The notes below the pieces were generated by a model. The model was not told the origin of the DNA. It was given only the letters and a program-made list of their open reading frames with translations, and did not search any database. Position numbers and translations under genes: made by a program. A stretch of 64,000 nucleotides of DNA. Origin: Chamaecrista fasciculata (lineage: Eukaryota > Streptophyta > Magnoliopsida > Fabales > Fabaceae). The first letter of the stretch is position 1, and each line of letters starts with the position of its first letter. Positions 10,071 to 22,659 of the stretch are shown in pieces. Where the stretch lies: positions 1-64,000 of the forward strand of contig QANZ01055228.1 in the NCBI GenBank assembly GCA_003254925.1. Direction: 5' to 3'.

Positions 10071-12340
10071 TATTCAATATTTTAATATTTTAGAGTACCA
10101 AATAATATGCGAATGTGAATATTAATAAAGAATGCATATAATAAAAAATAATGGACTATCATACTCATTGTCATCTCTATTTTACCTTTTATCTTGTTTC
10201 CCCCTACAATTTCCTCCAAGTAATTTATTTTCTTCATAAAACTCTTTTCTTACTTCAGGCAAAACAAAACTCTTTTCTTACTTTCTTCTCCTATAACATG
10301 TTGGAAAAGAAAAGGAAAATGGAGTTATACCTCTTATAAGTTGCAAGATTTTGAAAGTATAGATTAAAAAAAAAAAAGGAGATGAGACAAAGAAAATGCT
10401 ACTAAAATTACTAGGGCTCATAGAAAATTTTAAATACTTGCTTTTCACACCCACAGTATGTAGTCCCATTAAAACAATATAAAATTAAGAAAGGCATGAT
10501 TCAGGTGAGCTTTGTAGGAATCAAAGATGGAACTAATCACTTGTTTTCAAAGTTACATGGGTTATTGTTTGCATAATGACATGCCTTTGCCTTTTGTTTT
10601 TGTCCCCAACAAGCATGATTAAGTGTCCCTAAAATCCTTTTCTTTAATGACTTTGTTGTGATGGTAACTTTGAATTCCCAAAAGATAACAAAATCTGTTG
10701 GTTAGTGCTAATCCAAGACATAATTATACTGCCCCTCTATTTTGCAACACTCCTTTGACAACTTGTAGACATCCTCACTTTTGTTGGTTTGACATAATTT
10801 CACACCACCAGTACTTAAATTCATTACAAAATGCTTAATAAATTGTTACAAAAAGTCTAATTTGGCTGTGAAAGATGTTACAGTTAGTTGGAATTTGTTC
10901 ACTTTGCAAGATTGAAGATTATCAACAAGTGATTTGTTAGAATAGTAAGTACTTCAGTCCTAATTGATACATAATCGGATTTGAGTCTTATTTATTAGAG
11001 ACACTCTTATTTAAAAGAATTTTTTTTAACAAGGTTCAATTATTATTACAACTAATCTTTTGCCTTGGATAATTCTTCAAGAGGCGAGGAGGCCTTAATT
11101 GGTTGCACTATTTGAGTGTTAGATTTGCTTGGAGATTCCTTTCATTTAAACATTTCTACTAATAAAATGGAAATATGATTAATTAAACAAAAAAAAAATC
11201 AACCAAGATATCACAAAACTGTCCATGATTTTTTTTTTTTGTTTTTGGTGGTTTTTGGAGTTAGGTTGAGCTTCAAATGGCATTTAAGAAATTGAATTGA
11301 ATTCTGGTAAAATGACTTAACTATTTGACAGAACACAACTAATTATGATTGATTGCTACTGTTGTGTGTGGATGTTAGTTTGGAGAGTTATCAAAGTACT
11401 TAAAAATTTTGTGTCTTTGCATCAAAATTCCTTCCTCATAGAAATAATTTAATAAGGAGTCAAATGCATAAAAAATTACTAGTTAAGATCTTAAAATAAT
11501 AATTTAGCTCAAATTTCCACTAAATTTTGAACAAGGACTATTTTTTTTTTTTTTCCTAACAGAACAAATCTCAGTCTCTAAATTATAACATTTTAAACTA
11601 CAAGGATCCAATTTCAAAAACTCCAAACTACATAGACCTTTTCTATAATTTATCATTCTTTATAAAAAGGCTCAAGGGTCACAAATTTGCGTGATTAACC
11701 TTTTTATTTGTTGTAGGCATCTTAAAGGATGAGACAACTGACCCAATAATTCTCTCATTATTTTTTTGTTAAAACTTTACATGTACATTTTAGAGATAAT
11801 GAGAAAAATTAGACAAAATCACGATTGAGAGTAATAATAGAACAAGTAAAAACGTTTAAGTATTAACTATTAAGACAAAATAAAACAATTTAGAGACCAA
11901 AATAAAATTGACCCTATAATTTAGGGATGAAAATGGGATTTTGAGCATTTTTATTTTCGATCGCCATCCAAAATGTAAAAGAAATTTCGTTTCCACTTTC
12001 TGAGACATTATTCTATTGCAAAGAAAACCTCTTTCCCTCTCATCGATCTCACCCATCTATCTCTCTCCACAAAAAACATTGCTTGCGAAACCCCAACGCC
12101 CCCACATAACCCAGCAATAGCAGTAACATAGGGCTTCGTTCCCAATCTCTCTCATTGGATCTGAGCGCTAAGCCAAAACCCCGCTTAGTTTCATGCCCTT
12201 TCTTGTCCGATCCCTTCGTCACACCCACCGCTGCTTCAGATCGATACAAGAGGTATGTATTGCTGAGACCAAACGAATTCACATTCTGATCTGATCGCTT
12301 TTTTGGGCATTTTCATTCAAATGGGAATGCCCAATAAACC
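10071..12340 (+). promoter_or_regulatory. Intergenic and probable promoter/leader of the WD40 gene
   Basis: No gene was recognised between the hAT-like element and the WD40 start codon. The last 400 bases (about 11940-12340) become less AT-rich, with CTCTCT-type pyrimidine runs usual in plant 5' leaders, and probably hold the transcription start. No confident TATA box could be chosen. Confidence 0.4.
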
Positions 12341-15300
12341 ATGAGCAAAGCCGGGGACGAAGAAGAGGAAGACGAGTGCTTCTACGAGTCCCACGACCGG
12401 TTAGTTTCGTCGTCTTGTTCTTGCTCAACTTCCAACTCCGACGACGACAACGATTCCAATTCCAACTCTCCCAACTATGGTTCAGACCAACCCTTCCCTA
12501 TACCCAAATTTCCGGTGGCCATGTCCAAGTACGACATATGGATCTCCGAACCCTCCTCGGTGTCGGAACGCCGGACCCGTCTCCTTCGCGAGATGGGACT
12601 CAGTGGCGACCCATCATTGTCACGAGGAAAGCCTGCTTCCGCCGATGATCTTACAGATTTGGGCAATGGAGAGTTTGGGCGATCAGCGTCGTCCGATCAC
12701 TTGAGTCGCCGGCGCCAACAGGGGGAGACTTCTGGTTGTTCTGCCGGAATATTCCGATCGAAATCAGACGGTGCGGCGGATCACGGTGACTCCTCCTCCT
12801 CCTCCTCTGTGTACGGTCAGTCTCATGATCGTTGTGATAAGTCTTGTTCTTCTTCTTTTTGTTCGTCTTCTTCAATTCTTTCTATTCATTCGGTCGCACC
12901 AGAGACCGGCTCATTTGTAAATAACCGTAATCACGATGTCGTTAAGTCGAGGAGCGGTGATGGCAATGGATCATCATCGGTTGCTAGTACCGCTTCCCCT
13001 AATAAACCGCCTTCGGGGAAAATTTGTAAAAGGGTGGATGAAAATCAGAATAAATCCTCGAACATGAGTGTGGATTTCGGTCATAGTTCGGTGGTTCCAG
13101 TTTTGGAAAATGCCGGTGGAGAGGTGGAGGAGGTTCTGGATTGTAATGGGGTTGATGAGGTAAATGAACAAGTATGTACTATAAGAGATCTCGATAATGG
13201 GAAAGAGTTCGTGGTGAAAGAGATTAGGGAAGACGGAATGTGGAACAAACTCAAGGAAGTGGGGACGGGAAGGCAGTTGACTATGGAGGAATTTGAGATG
13301 ACAGTTGGTCACTCACCAATTGTTCAAGAATTAATGCGAAGGCAAAATGTTGAAGAGGGTAATAAGGATAATACAGATCCTAATAATGCAAGTAGTGGTA
13401 GTGGCGGTGGTTCCAAGCAGAAGAAAAAAGTGGGTTGGTTTAAGAGTATAAAGAGTGTTGCTAGCACCATGACGGGTTATAAAGAGAGACGGAGTAGTGA
13501 CGAAAGAGATACCTCATCAGAGAAGGGCGGGCGCCGGTCGAGCTCTGCCACAGATGATAGTCAGGATGGTTCATTTCATGGGCCTGAGAGAGTAAGGGTT
13601 AGGCAGTATGGAAAGTCATGCAAAGAGCTTACAGCACTTTTCAAAAGCCAGGAGATACAGGCTCATAATGGATCTATATGGAGCATTAAGTTTAGTTTGG
13701 ATGGGAAATATCTAGCTAGTGCCGGTGAGGATTGTGTAATACATGTTTGGCAAGTTGTGGAGTCTGAGAGGAAGGGTGAACTGCTGTTGGAGAAACTGGA
13801 AGATGGGAACATGAACATGTTATTTGTCGTGAGTGGATCGCCGGAGCCAACTCTGCTGTCTCCTGTAATGGAAAATAATCCTGACCGGAAGAGAAGGGGG
13901 AGATCATCCATAAGCCGAAAATCGTTGAGCTTGGACCAAATAGTGGTGCCAGAGACTGTTTTTGCACTCACAGAGAAACCCTTTTGCTCTTTTCAAGGCC
14001 ATCTTAATGATGTGCTTGACCTATCCTGGTCCAAGTCTCAGGTTAGCTATTCCTTTTTATCATCGGTGTAATTCTGTATTTACAGTGGTGTTTTACATTG
14101 TCTAATTAAAGTAATTTATTATTATATTGCATTAGCTGATGAGATGCTTGATATACTCATACTCATTCAAATTGTAATCGATTTTCCTATATTGTACTTT
14201 TACAAGGTCTCAGCATTGTACTTACAGTCTTACCATAAAACTGTCTGAGTGAGTTTTCCACTTTTGTAGACGAGTCTATGCCACAAAGTTCCAGAAGAAC
14301 TGAAACAGGATAGGACAGTTCTCAAGTGGCTGCAGAACTATGAAGTGTCTATTGATTTTACGTTACACGCTAGAATATAATATATGCTGTTGAGGTTGTC
14401 TGGTTTTGTTAACTCATTGTTTCATTCCTGTATATTTTTTGCTGAAATAAAGGCAAGAAAACATAACTTGGGACTGAGGCCTTTTCTTTTGGATCATTTT
14501 TCTGTATTTTAACATGTTCAGGGTTCTTAAATAGCATGGATGGTGAGGCCCAAAAAATAAATAAGAGAAAGGAAAGCATTGATTGTGTTTGTGCACGAAC
14601 TTGGGGTAGTGCTTATTTTAATAACTCTGAATTTGGGGTTCAAGTTATTGGAATTCTAATATTAGAAAATGAATAACGGGAATGAGGAGAAATTCTGTTT
14701 CATTGAGAAGATTTTCATGTACTAATCTTCCGTAGTAAATTCTAGTTTGCTTGATACTCTGTTAGCCCTAGATGTTAATTCTTGATCTACCTTGGAAAAG
14801 CTCATGACAAAAAAGTTAGAAAGCTAGTTTATTTAATTGAACAAAAATTGTTTTTGCTGTTAGCTAGCCTTGTCAAATATTCCACAATATCTGATGGTGA
14901 TGGTGAAACACCCCAGATATATCCAGTACCACAGTGAACTGTGGAAATACTTAAAGCAGCTATAAGGAATAGGGAACTTAATTGTGCTATACAAAAAAAA
15001 TGGGTGTTCAGGTTAGCAATACCTTAGATGCATTTGTCGATTATTAGTTTGTTAATGTCTAGGAATGAACCAATTAGATTGAGCTATGTAGCAGTTGATA
15101 TTAGCTTCTGTAAGCTTAATTTTGTGGCCAAGCTACATTTATTCCCTTCCCTGAGTTTTATTGTCATGATAGATGTGGATGCTTACATCCCCATTTGTAG
15201 CATTTCTTCTAGTTACAGTCAGTAACACTGATTGGACTTTGGAAATGAGATGAATGTATTTCAAATTATTAGATTTTGAAGCATTGAGTATAATAGCTGA

Positions 15301-18135
15301 TCGTGTTCGGCTTCGGAAGACGTCATTTAAAAGCTAGAAGAGCATTTGTTTATCTTTCTATTTATTTGGAGATTTTCTTTTGTTGTTGAGTAGTCCCTAG
15401 TTTCTGTCGTCAAGCATTGCATTGTCTTCTAGAAATGTAGTTTAATAATGTGTTTTTAGATAATTCTGCTAATACTTTTGTTTTCCTCTTGTTTGATCAG
15501 CACTTGCTCTCATCTTCTATGGACAAAACAGTACGGCTGTGGCACTTGACTAGCAAGTCTTGTCTGAAAGTTTTTTCACACAGTGACTTTGGTGAGTATT
15601 TATAGTAATCACTTCTCAACTTGCTCTCTTTTTAGTTTTCCCTTCTTTAGTAGATGTCATATATTCCTAGTGCGCATTTTGTGGGGATTGCCTAACCTAT
15701 TATAGCACAGATAACATTTCTTTTTAATTGGTGCATTGCGAAAATTGGTCTAATTTTAATATAGAAATTATTTGATTTTCATAAGATTTTTTTATTATTT
15801 TTTTTATGGTTGTTTGTCGGATCTTCGTGGCTTTGCCCTGAGTAATCTGGACTCGATCCATGTCACACACTTGGCTACGATGGAAGAGTCTTCCAACGAT
15901 GATAGTTGTATCTACAAGGTCTCGAATCTGGGACCTTGCTTAAGCCACTGAGTTGCTTGTCACCCAGACCAACCCTGCGTTGGTTTTCCTTATTTCTTTT
16001 AACATCTAATAAGTTGGTCAAATTTAGTAATGAAAGCAATTATATTTTTCCCCTTTTTTCTGTTTCTTGCTAATTATTCCTGTTTGCCTCAATCTGTTCT
16101 GTCTGGACACAGTAACCTGCATCCAGTTTAATCCTGTTGATGATAGATACTTCATTAGCGGATCATTGGACTCTAAGGTTCGTATATGGAGCATTCCTGA
16201 TCGTCAAGTTGTTGATTGGACTGATCTGCACGAGATGGTCACTGCCGCTTGCTATACACCCGATGGGCAGGTTGTATATGATGGTTGATATGCATCATTT
16301 TGAACGTCTAACATTCGACTAAGTAGTAACAGAGTAAAGTTGGCTGGTTTTGCAGGGTGCACTAGTCGGTTCCTACAAGGGTAGCTGCCATTTATATGAT
16401 ACATCTGGTACCTTTAGCGAGACCTTTCTTCCTGTTTAAATCCATTTGTGAGTTTTCCTGTTGATGATAGTCATATTATTTTCATATTTCATTCAGATAA
16501 TAAGTTGCAACAGAAAAGTCAGATCAATCTTCAGAACAAGAAAAAGAAATCGCATCACAAGAAAATCACTGGCTTTCAGGTAATTTAATGGCTTAACAAG
16601 CTGAGTTATAAGAGATCTTGCCCTATATTTGCACCCCATCCAAAAGTTAAGCAAAATAAAAGAAGAAAATGAGAGTGTGTAACCATGGTGCATGCACCTA
16701 GATTAATTTAATGGGTTAACAAGCTTAGATTATTTAATGGGTTAACAAGCTTAGACTAATTTAATGGGTTAACAAGCTTAGTTGTACAAGATCTTGCCCT
16801 ATATTTGTCTTGCTGACTGATTTTTGTAAACAGTTTGCTCCAGGAAGTTCTTCAGAAGTACTCATCACCTCGACTGATTCACGAATTCGTGTTGTTGATG
16901 GTGTTGATCTGGTTCATAAGTTCAAAGGTAAGATTATTTGTTATTATATCAATAAATACAATATAAGTGAATTGACTTTTTTATAAACTGGTTTCACCTA
17001 ATTGGAAAAAGTCGTAAATACTACTATGATAATCAAGCCAATACCTTGATTATTACATTTCTGTGGGGTTTTAATTGAATGGAGTTGGGTTTATTCTTGT
17101 TAATCTCTGCTGTACTTATTTTCAACTTAAATACTGCATCAAGTAGTCGCCATACCTATCTAGTTCTTTTAAACTATAAATTTGCCCTGGTAAAGAGATA
17201 TTACCAAAACATATGCTTAGTTATAGTCATACTTAGTTTACGTATACACGTTTTGTGATAGGTTCCAAGGATAGTGGTGTAGTGGGAGGTTCCGTTTGGA
17301 GTGAGAATTTCTTGATTTGGCTCATTATTCCTGTCTTTTGTATCTAGTTTTGGTTGGCATGTAGCTTGTGTAGGTATGGCATATCTTACTGCTTCTCTTT
17401 TGAAAAAATGAGTGAAGCCTGTTCTGTTAGATGGGTAGAATCCTCCATTACAGAATGGTAAACTGTTTAAGGTGCCCTTCACTATCTTTTCCTTTGGGTC
17501 CCATTTTGGGAGTAAACTGATTTCATTATTGTGCAGGATTTCGCAACCCGAATAGCCAGATTTCAGCCACCCTCACAGCAAATGGTAAATATGTAGTCTC
17601 TGCAAGTGAGGATTCCCATGTGTATATATGGAAAAACGAAGCTGATTGCAGGCCTAACCGAAGCAAAGGCATCACCGTAACACAGTCATATGAACATTTT
17701 CACTGTAAAGATGTTTCGGTGGCTATTCCTTGGCCTGGTATGGGCGACACATGGGAAATGCCTGATACTTTCACTGGAGAACAAACTGTAGACGATAACA
17801 ACTTGGATGAGGTCTTGTCTGCCAATCATCCTCCTACCCCGGTGGAGGAAAATCTCGGCACCGATGGTTTGCAACTAGCATCAGGCTGCAACAACAGTCC
17901 TCTTCACGCGACAATTGCTACTGCAACCAACAATTACTTTTTTGATAGAATTTCTGCAACTTGGCCAGAGGAAAAACTTGTCGTAGCTGCAAGGAAGCGA
18001 ACCCCTCGTGTCAGCATGGATCTCTCCAATGGGTTAAGTCAAAATATGTCAGCCTGGGGTATCGTGATTGTAACTGCCGGTCTTCGAGGGGAAATTCGAA
18101 CTTTCCAAAATTTTGGATTGCCACTTGGGATATAA
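12341..18135 (+). CDS. WD40-repeat protein, plant WDR44-like family (925 aa)
   Basis: Seven exons join in phase: 12341-14041, 15501-15591, 16113-16270, 16356-16407, 16497-16579, 16834-16927 and 17537-18135. The first 430 residues are Ser-rich and acidic, with a conserved-looking [14 protein letters not shown] segment and a basic [12 protein letters not shown] patch. WD40 blades start at about residue 440 ([20 protein letters not shown]...IHVWQV). An insertion separates blade one from blade two ([12 protein letters not shown]...MDKTVRLW), and further blades follow ([18 protein letters not shown]...[22 protein letters not shown]...VYIW). Family resemblance is to the Arabidopsis At3g15470 type, related to animal WDR44, a Rab11-binding protein. 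A Rab link in plants is inference. The protein is probably a cytosolic scaffold. The start is the first ATG of the long exon. Confidence 0.93.
15793..15985 (-). repeat. Probable SINE in WD40 intron 2
   Basis: Read on the minus strand, this has a tRNA-like head (A-box-like TGGCTTAAGCAAGG, B-box-like GATTCGAGACC) and an A-rich tail next to the T-run at 15785-15805. It lies wholly within the intron. No clear TSD was identified, so the boundaries are approximate. Confidence 0.5.
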
Positions 18136-21100
18136 ATGATTGGTAATTTTCGCCTCGGAGGGTGGTAGATTTCACTTTCTCCGTTAGTAGTTGAAGATTT
18201 GTACAGAGATATTGGTTGAGATTTGTAATAGAGGGGTTTCCATTTCCTTTCTTGTTCTTGTGCTTATCGGATGTGGAGATAGGTTGCCAATCCGATAGGT
18301 GGAAAAAGAAAAAAAAATGTTAACAGAAAAACAAAAGGAAAAAAAAAAAGAGTACACCAGGGGTTTTAGAAACCGATGGGGTTTATGTAATCGGGAAATG
18401 TAGAGTAATGAGAATGGAAAAGCTTATTGAATTACAAATGTCAAATGATGATTCTTTTACACGAGTTCTCAGTCTTACTGTGGAATCCATTGTTACAGGA
18501 AATTTTATGCCAGCCAGTTGGAAGTGGTGTTTGAGGAATTTGGATATTCTATTTGTGATATATTTGGTACAGTTTGTAAAGTTTAGAGATAAGAAGGTGC
18601 TAATAAGGAGTGCCACAATTGATTAAGGTTTGGGTTCTTACCCTACAAGAGGGAAGGTACAAATTAGGTTCAGATTTTCTAATTGATGTGAGAGTTTTAT
18701 TTGATGGGTGATATGTAAATTTTTTTTGTAAATTCTTAAAGGCCAAGAGGTATTTTTTTACCTTAGTAAAATATCGGTACTTATCCTTATTTAAACTTCT
18801 TTTTTATATATAAAAAAAAGAGATAAGAAGAGGTGGAGAGAGGAAGAGTGCTTTGCGTCTATATTTCCTCTTCTACCTCTTTGTATTTCTTTAATCTACA
18901 CAAAATATACTATATATTACCCTTTAAGGGATCCAAATTCGGTGTTTGAGACTAAACAGATTTGTAGAAACCCTCAATATCTGCTTATATATGTCTGTCA
19001 ATTCAATAGTTAGAAGTTGGAATTCTCAAACTTTCAAGTAATGTTGCCCACAATTTGTTTGTCCCTCTTCCATTTTACACAACACTTTTCGTGCTGACCT
19101 CTACGCAAGAAAACACCAATGAACTGATTCCCATATCTTTTACTTGTAAGGTATTAGTTATTACCATATAAAATCACTCTTAGAGAGGTTGACCCTATTT
19201 AGCAAAACATAACAAATATTTCCCTATTTGGTATCCTTCTCTTGGGGTTGACTTTGCGGACGTAGCACAATATCTATTTCATGAGGATTGAAGCCAGGCT
19301 AAGACAATACTTCTGCTAATGATTTTTACCTTCTCGCTATACTTATCCTTTTGCTATATGTCAAATCTTATCGTGATTGTATATGACCTTGAGGCAATTA
19401 AATTCCAACATATATAGTAAGGTATTACCATATATAGATCTAGATGTATTTTTTCTTTTGTGATTAAAAATTTCACAAGGGTTTGATCTTTTCGAGAATT
19501 TTCCAAAAGAATTTATATATTATTTATTAAATAAGATCCTCACATCAATTAGAAGATTCAGATATTTGTTTTTGTGGTATAAATGTCCAAACCTTAACCA
19601 ATTGTATCATTTTTCATTGGCATACATCTAAATGTATATAAGATGGAATCCATATCCTTCGAAAGATAAACACATGAAATTTTAGATGGATCCAATTCAT
19701 TGTGTCTTGATTCAGCAAATCTGCTACTTTAAAGTGGCAACCTTCAGAATTGAGATATAAATTTTAATACCACCTCCCTCTATCCTAGGCCTAAATTGAG
19801 AGATAGATTCAAATTTATCAACCTTCAGAATGAGCACTATGAGAGTCTTATTCACTGAATTCGTATACTATGAGCCTAAATTGGCATAATTATCCTCTAT
19901 CATTAATGGATAAACTATTAATGGAAACTTCAAACCTTTAAATATTTGGCTCAAACTAAAGTCGTAATAAATATTGAAATGTTTGAACATAAATCATAAA
20001 GGATTAATAAACACTTTCAAATATCAAATAAAAAAATCAGAGTTAGAAAATATCTAGGTAGCTCACATTGTAGAACATTTATATAAAAGAAACAGAGAGT
20101 TTGAATACACACAAACACACATAGGTATAATGTCCAAAATCAGGAAAAATGCACCTGTGTATAAAATAAAAAAGGAGCCCAAATCAGTGGTAGGTCTCAT
20201 TGAAAGCTTTGACATGTTGTTCCATGTGGATGATAGAATCTGGAGAAGATGAGAGTTTGTGTTATATAGGGTACTAACTTAGATGGTTTTTTACAGCTGC
20301 AATAACCGATTATAAAAGAAAAATGTAATACAATCTGTTTAAAGACATACCAATAGATGCAAGGAAACTCCAAGATCCAATGCAAATGTTGAAGGAAGCA
20401 CATATCCTCAGAAGCATTGAATATAAATCTAAATTATTAGTGCAAAAAAGAATATCGGATCTAATTATGCCCACACTTGTGCTGTTGTGCAATCAATGAT
20501 GGAATTGATAGTTTTGACCACATGTTGAGAAGGAAGCACCAAAACTGAGATTGCTGGACAAATCAAATTATTATAAAGAAAAAATGGTTAAGTTAACATA
20601 TAGAAACCTAAATAGGAGAAACAATCTATGGTTGGGAAATGGGAGATAGTGTTATTGGGAAGAAAAATGACGTGACACATAGAGAATTAGAAAAAAGAAA
20701 TTAAAATGTACCGAAATAAGTGGGTTTGACTCTGACTTGGTTTGTATAATTGAATCTTCTTTCATTTTAAAATTAGATAGAAAGCAATTAATGATTGACT
20801 TAAATAAAAATTAATTTGATCAATTTAAGAACTAAATTAAAATAAATAGAAATGATTGAATTAAAAAAAATTAAAATATTAGTAAGATTTAAAAAAGAAT
20901 ATGAAATATTAGATATAATTTTCAAAAGGATAATTATATAATTTGCTATTAATTAATGATTTTATGAAGTATGTGTAATTTACATGGGGGTTTAAAAAGA
21001 TAGAAAGATAAATGATGTTGTTAATTAATGGTGAGAAACATTGCTATAAGATTGATAAATCATGTGATCAAATCAAATACAAGTTTTTCAGGCCAAAAAA

Positions 21101-22659
21101 ACAAAACCAAATACAAGTTTTAGTCTTTTAGATTACTAGTCACCACAAATATATATGTAGAGACCTTTAGTGTTGCTCATGATTGTCCCTTTTCATTAGT
21201 AAACAATTATGTTGTCTCAGGCCAAAAAAACCAAAAAGTTATGTTGTCGTCAACCTTTTAGTGGCGACCTTCTTGATGTTGCCACCCATACTTGCTCTAA
21301 AAAGATTGATCCTATTCTCGCCAAAGAAAATATTTTGGTGGAGACATCAAGGAGTCGTGACAAAAATGTTGCTCTTGTTTACTTTCTCCTAAGAAGACAA
21401 AGAGAAAATCTTTCAAATGAAAACTTTAAAAGCTAAAATAAACATGATTCAAGATCAATTTTCATTCTGACTTAAAATTAATATTTGGGTTTTATTTATT
21501 TTTTTAAATAATGTCATTTTTACCATTTTGCCATGTTACAACTTTTGAATTTATTATCTTCATAAGTGAACTCTAGTATAATATTAGTTGAAATAATAGG
21601 TAGGGAAGTAGAATTATAAGTGAAGTAGGGTGTAATTTTTGGCCCCACCACCTTATCGTTTCACTTCCTAAACATTTAAGCCACATTACAAGATTAAACC
21701 TTTGTTAAGGTATAGCCAAAGTAAACGCTAAATTTGGGCAATATTTCTCGAAGGAAGAAGTAAAGGTGGAGAGTTTGAAAGCCTCTTCCTAACATGAATA
21801 ATGAATTTCAAAAAATGAGAATTTCAAGTCAATATTATCAAAAGTAAAAACTAGAGCATCCTTTCATCCTCTAATCTATTTGTTATTCTAATTTAAATTT
21901 GGGGCATTTTACCAAATGAGATCTTCCTTCCGTACTTCACATTCAAATTTGAAGCAACTTTTGAAACTAGGGTAACCTTTTGTTCCTCATATTACATTCT
22001 CTTAAATTGGGGCATCCATTCATACATTTCAACATTACCACATACTTTCACTTGATTATCTCCCACGAACATCGTTTATATACTGATTCCATGAATTATT
22101 CTCAGGAAGCTTGAGATACATATCTATAGCACCATTTGATGGGCAGTAAAACTGCAAGGATCATTGCCCAATACGGTTCTGGTTCTCTTTCAAACATGAG
22201 AATCAAAAAGTTTTTGCTAAAAGTTCAATCATTCAAATATCCAATACATTTCTCTTTCACATGCGCGCACACACACCATATGCGTAAATACTATTTTTTT
22301 TATTTCTAAGTTAAAATAAAAAAATGATTAATATTGTCTAAAGGGGCCCAATAAATCATACTTCTTGCATCAACATTACTGAAAGACAGAGAGAGAGAGA
22401 GTTCTACAAGTCATTGAAGAATTGTGCACGAGCAGACACATTACTGAAAGAGATTTCTCTTTCGTGTGGATTTCTTGTTATGCTATATCAATATTGTACA
22501 ACCAGAACTTTGAACAAAATAATAGTGTTTACTAGTTAAGTAATCTACAATATAAATTACAACTAGAAACTCAAGTTGGTGTTGTCCCCACAACGCCTGT
22601 TACAAAGAATGAAAGATTAATCTTTCTGCTTTGGCAACACTGTAGAGAGCTACTACTCT
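18136..22659. other. WD40 3' region and intergenic spacer to CYP37
   Basis: The first few hundred bases are probably the WD40 3' UTR. Apart from the inverted-repeat pair listed at 18610-19620, no gene was recognised. Around 21170-21430 there are GTGGCGACC and GGAGACATCAAGGAGTCGTG motifs resembling sub-terminal repeats of CACTA-type elements, but no ends are visible. The 3' UTR of the minus-strand CYP37 gene should lie just below 22660. Confidence 0.5.
18610..19620. mobile_element. Possible 1-kb element with diverged terminal inverted repeats
   Basis: ACAATTGATTAAGGTTTGG at about 18615 is answered by CCAAACCTTAACCAATTGT at about 19590. Further in, TTCTAATTGATGTGAG is answered by CTCACATCAATTAGAAG. 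The arms are about 130 bp and diverged. No TSD was found and the interior is non-coding. Confidence 0.45.

Noticed and set aside
13663-13971. Minus-strand frames of 83-102 aa under the WD40 first exon.
   Set aside because: They are antisense shadows of a well-supported exon with a matching phase chain.
21183-21436. Overlapping 69- and 75-aa frames.
   Set aside because: They fall in sequence resembling CACTA sub-terminal repeats, and neither shows a domain or codon pattern of a gene.
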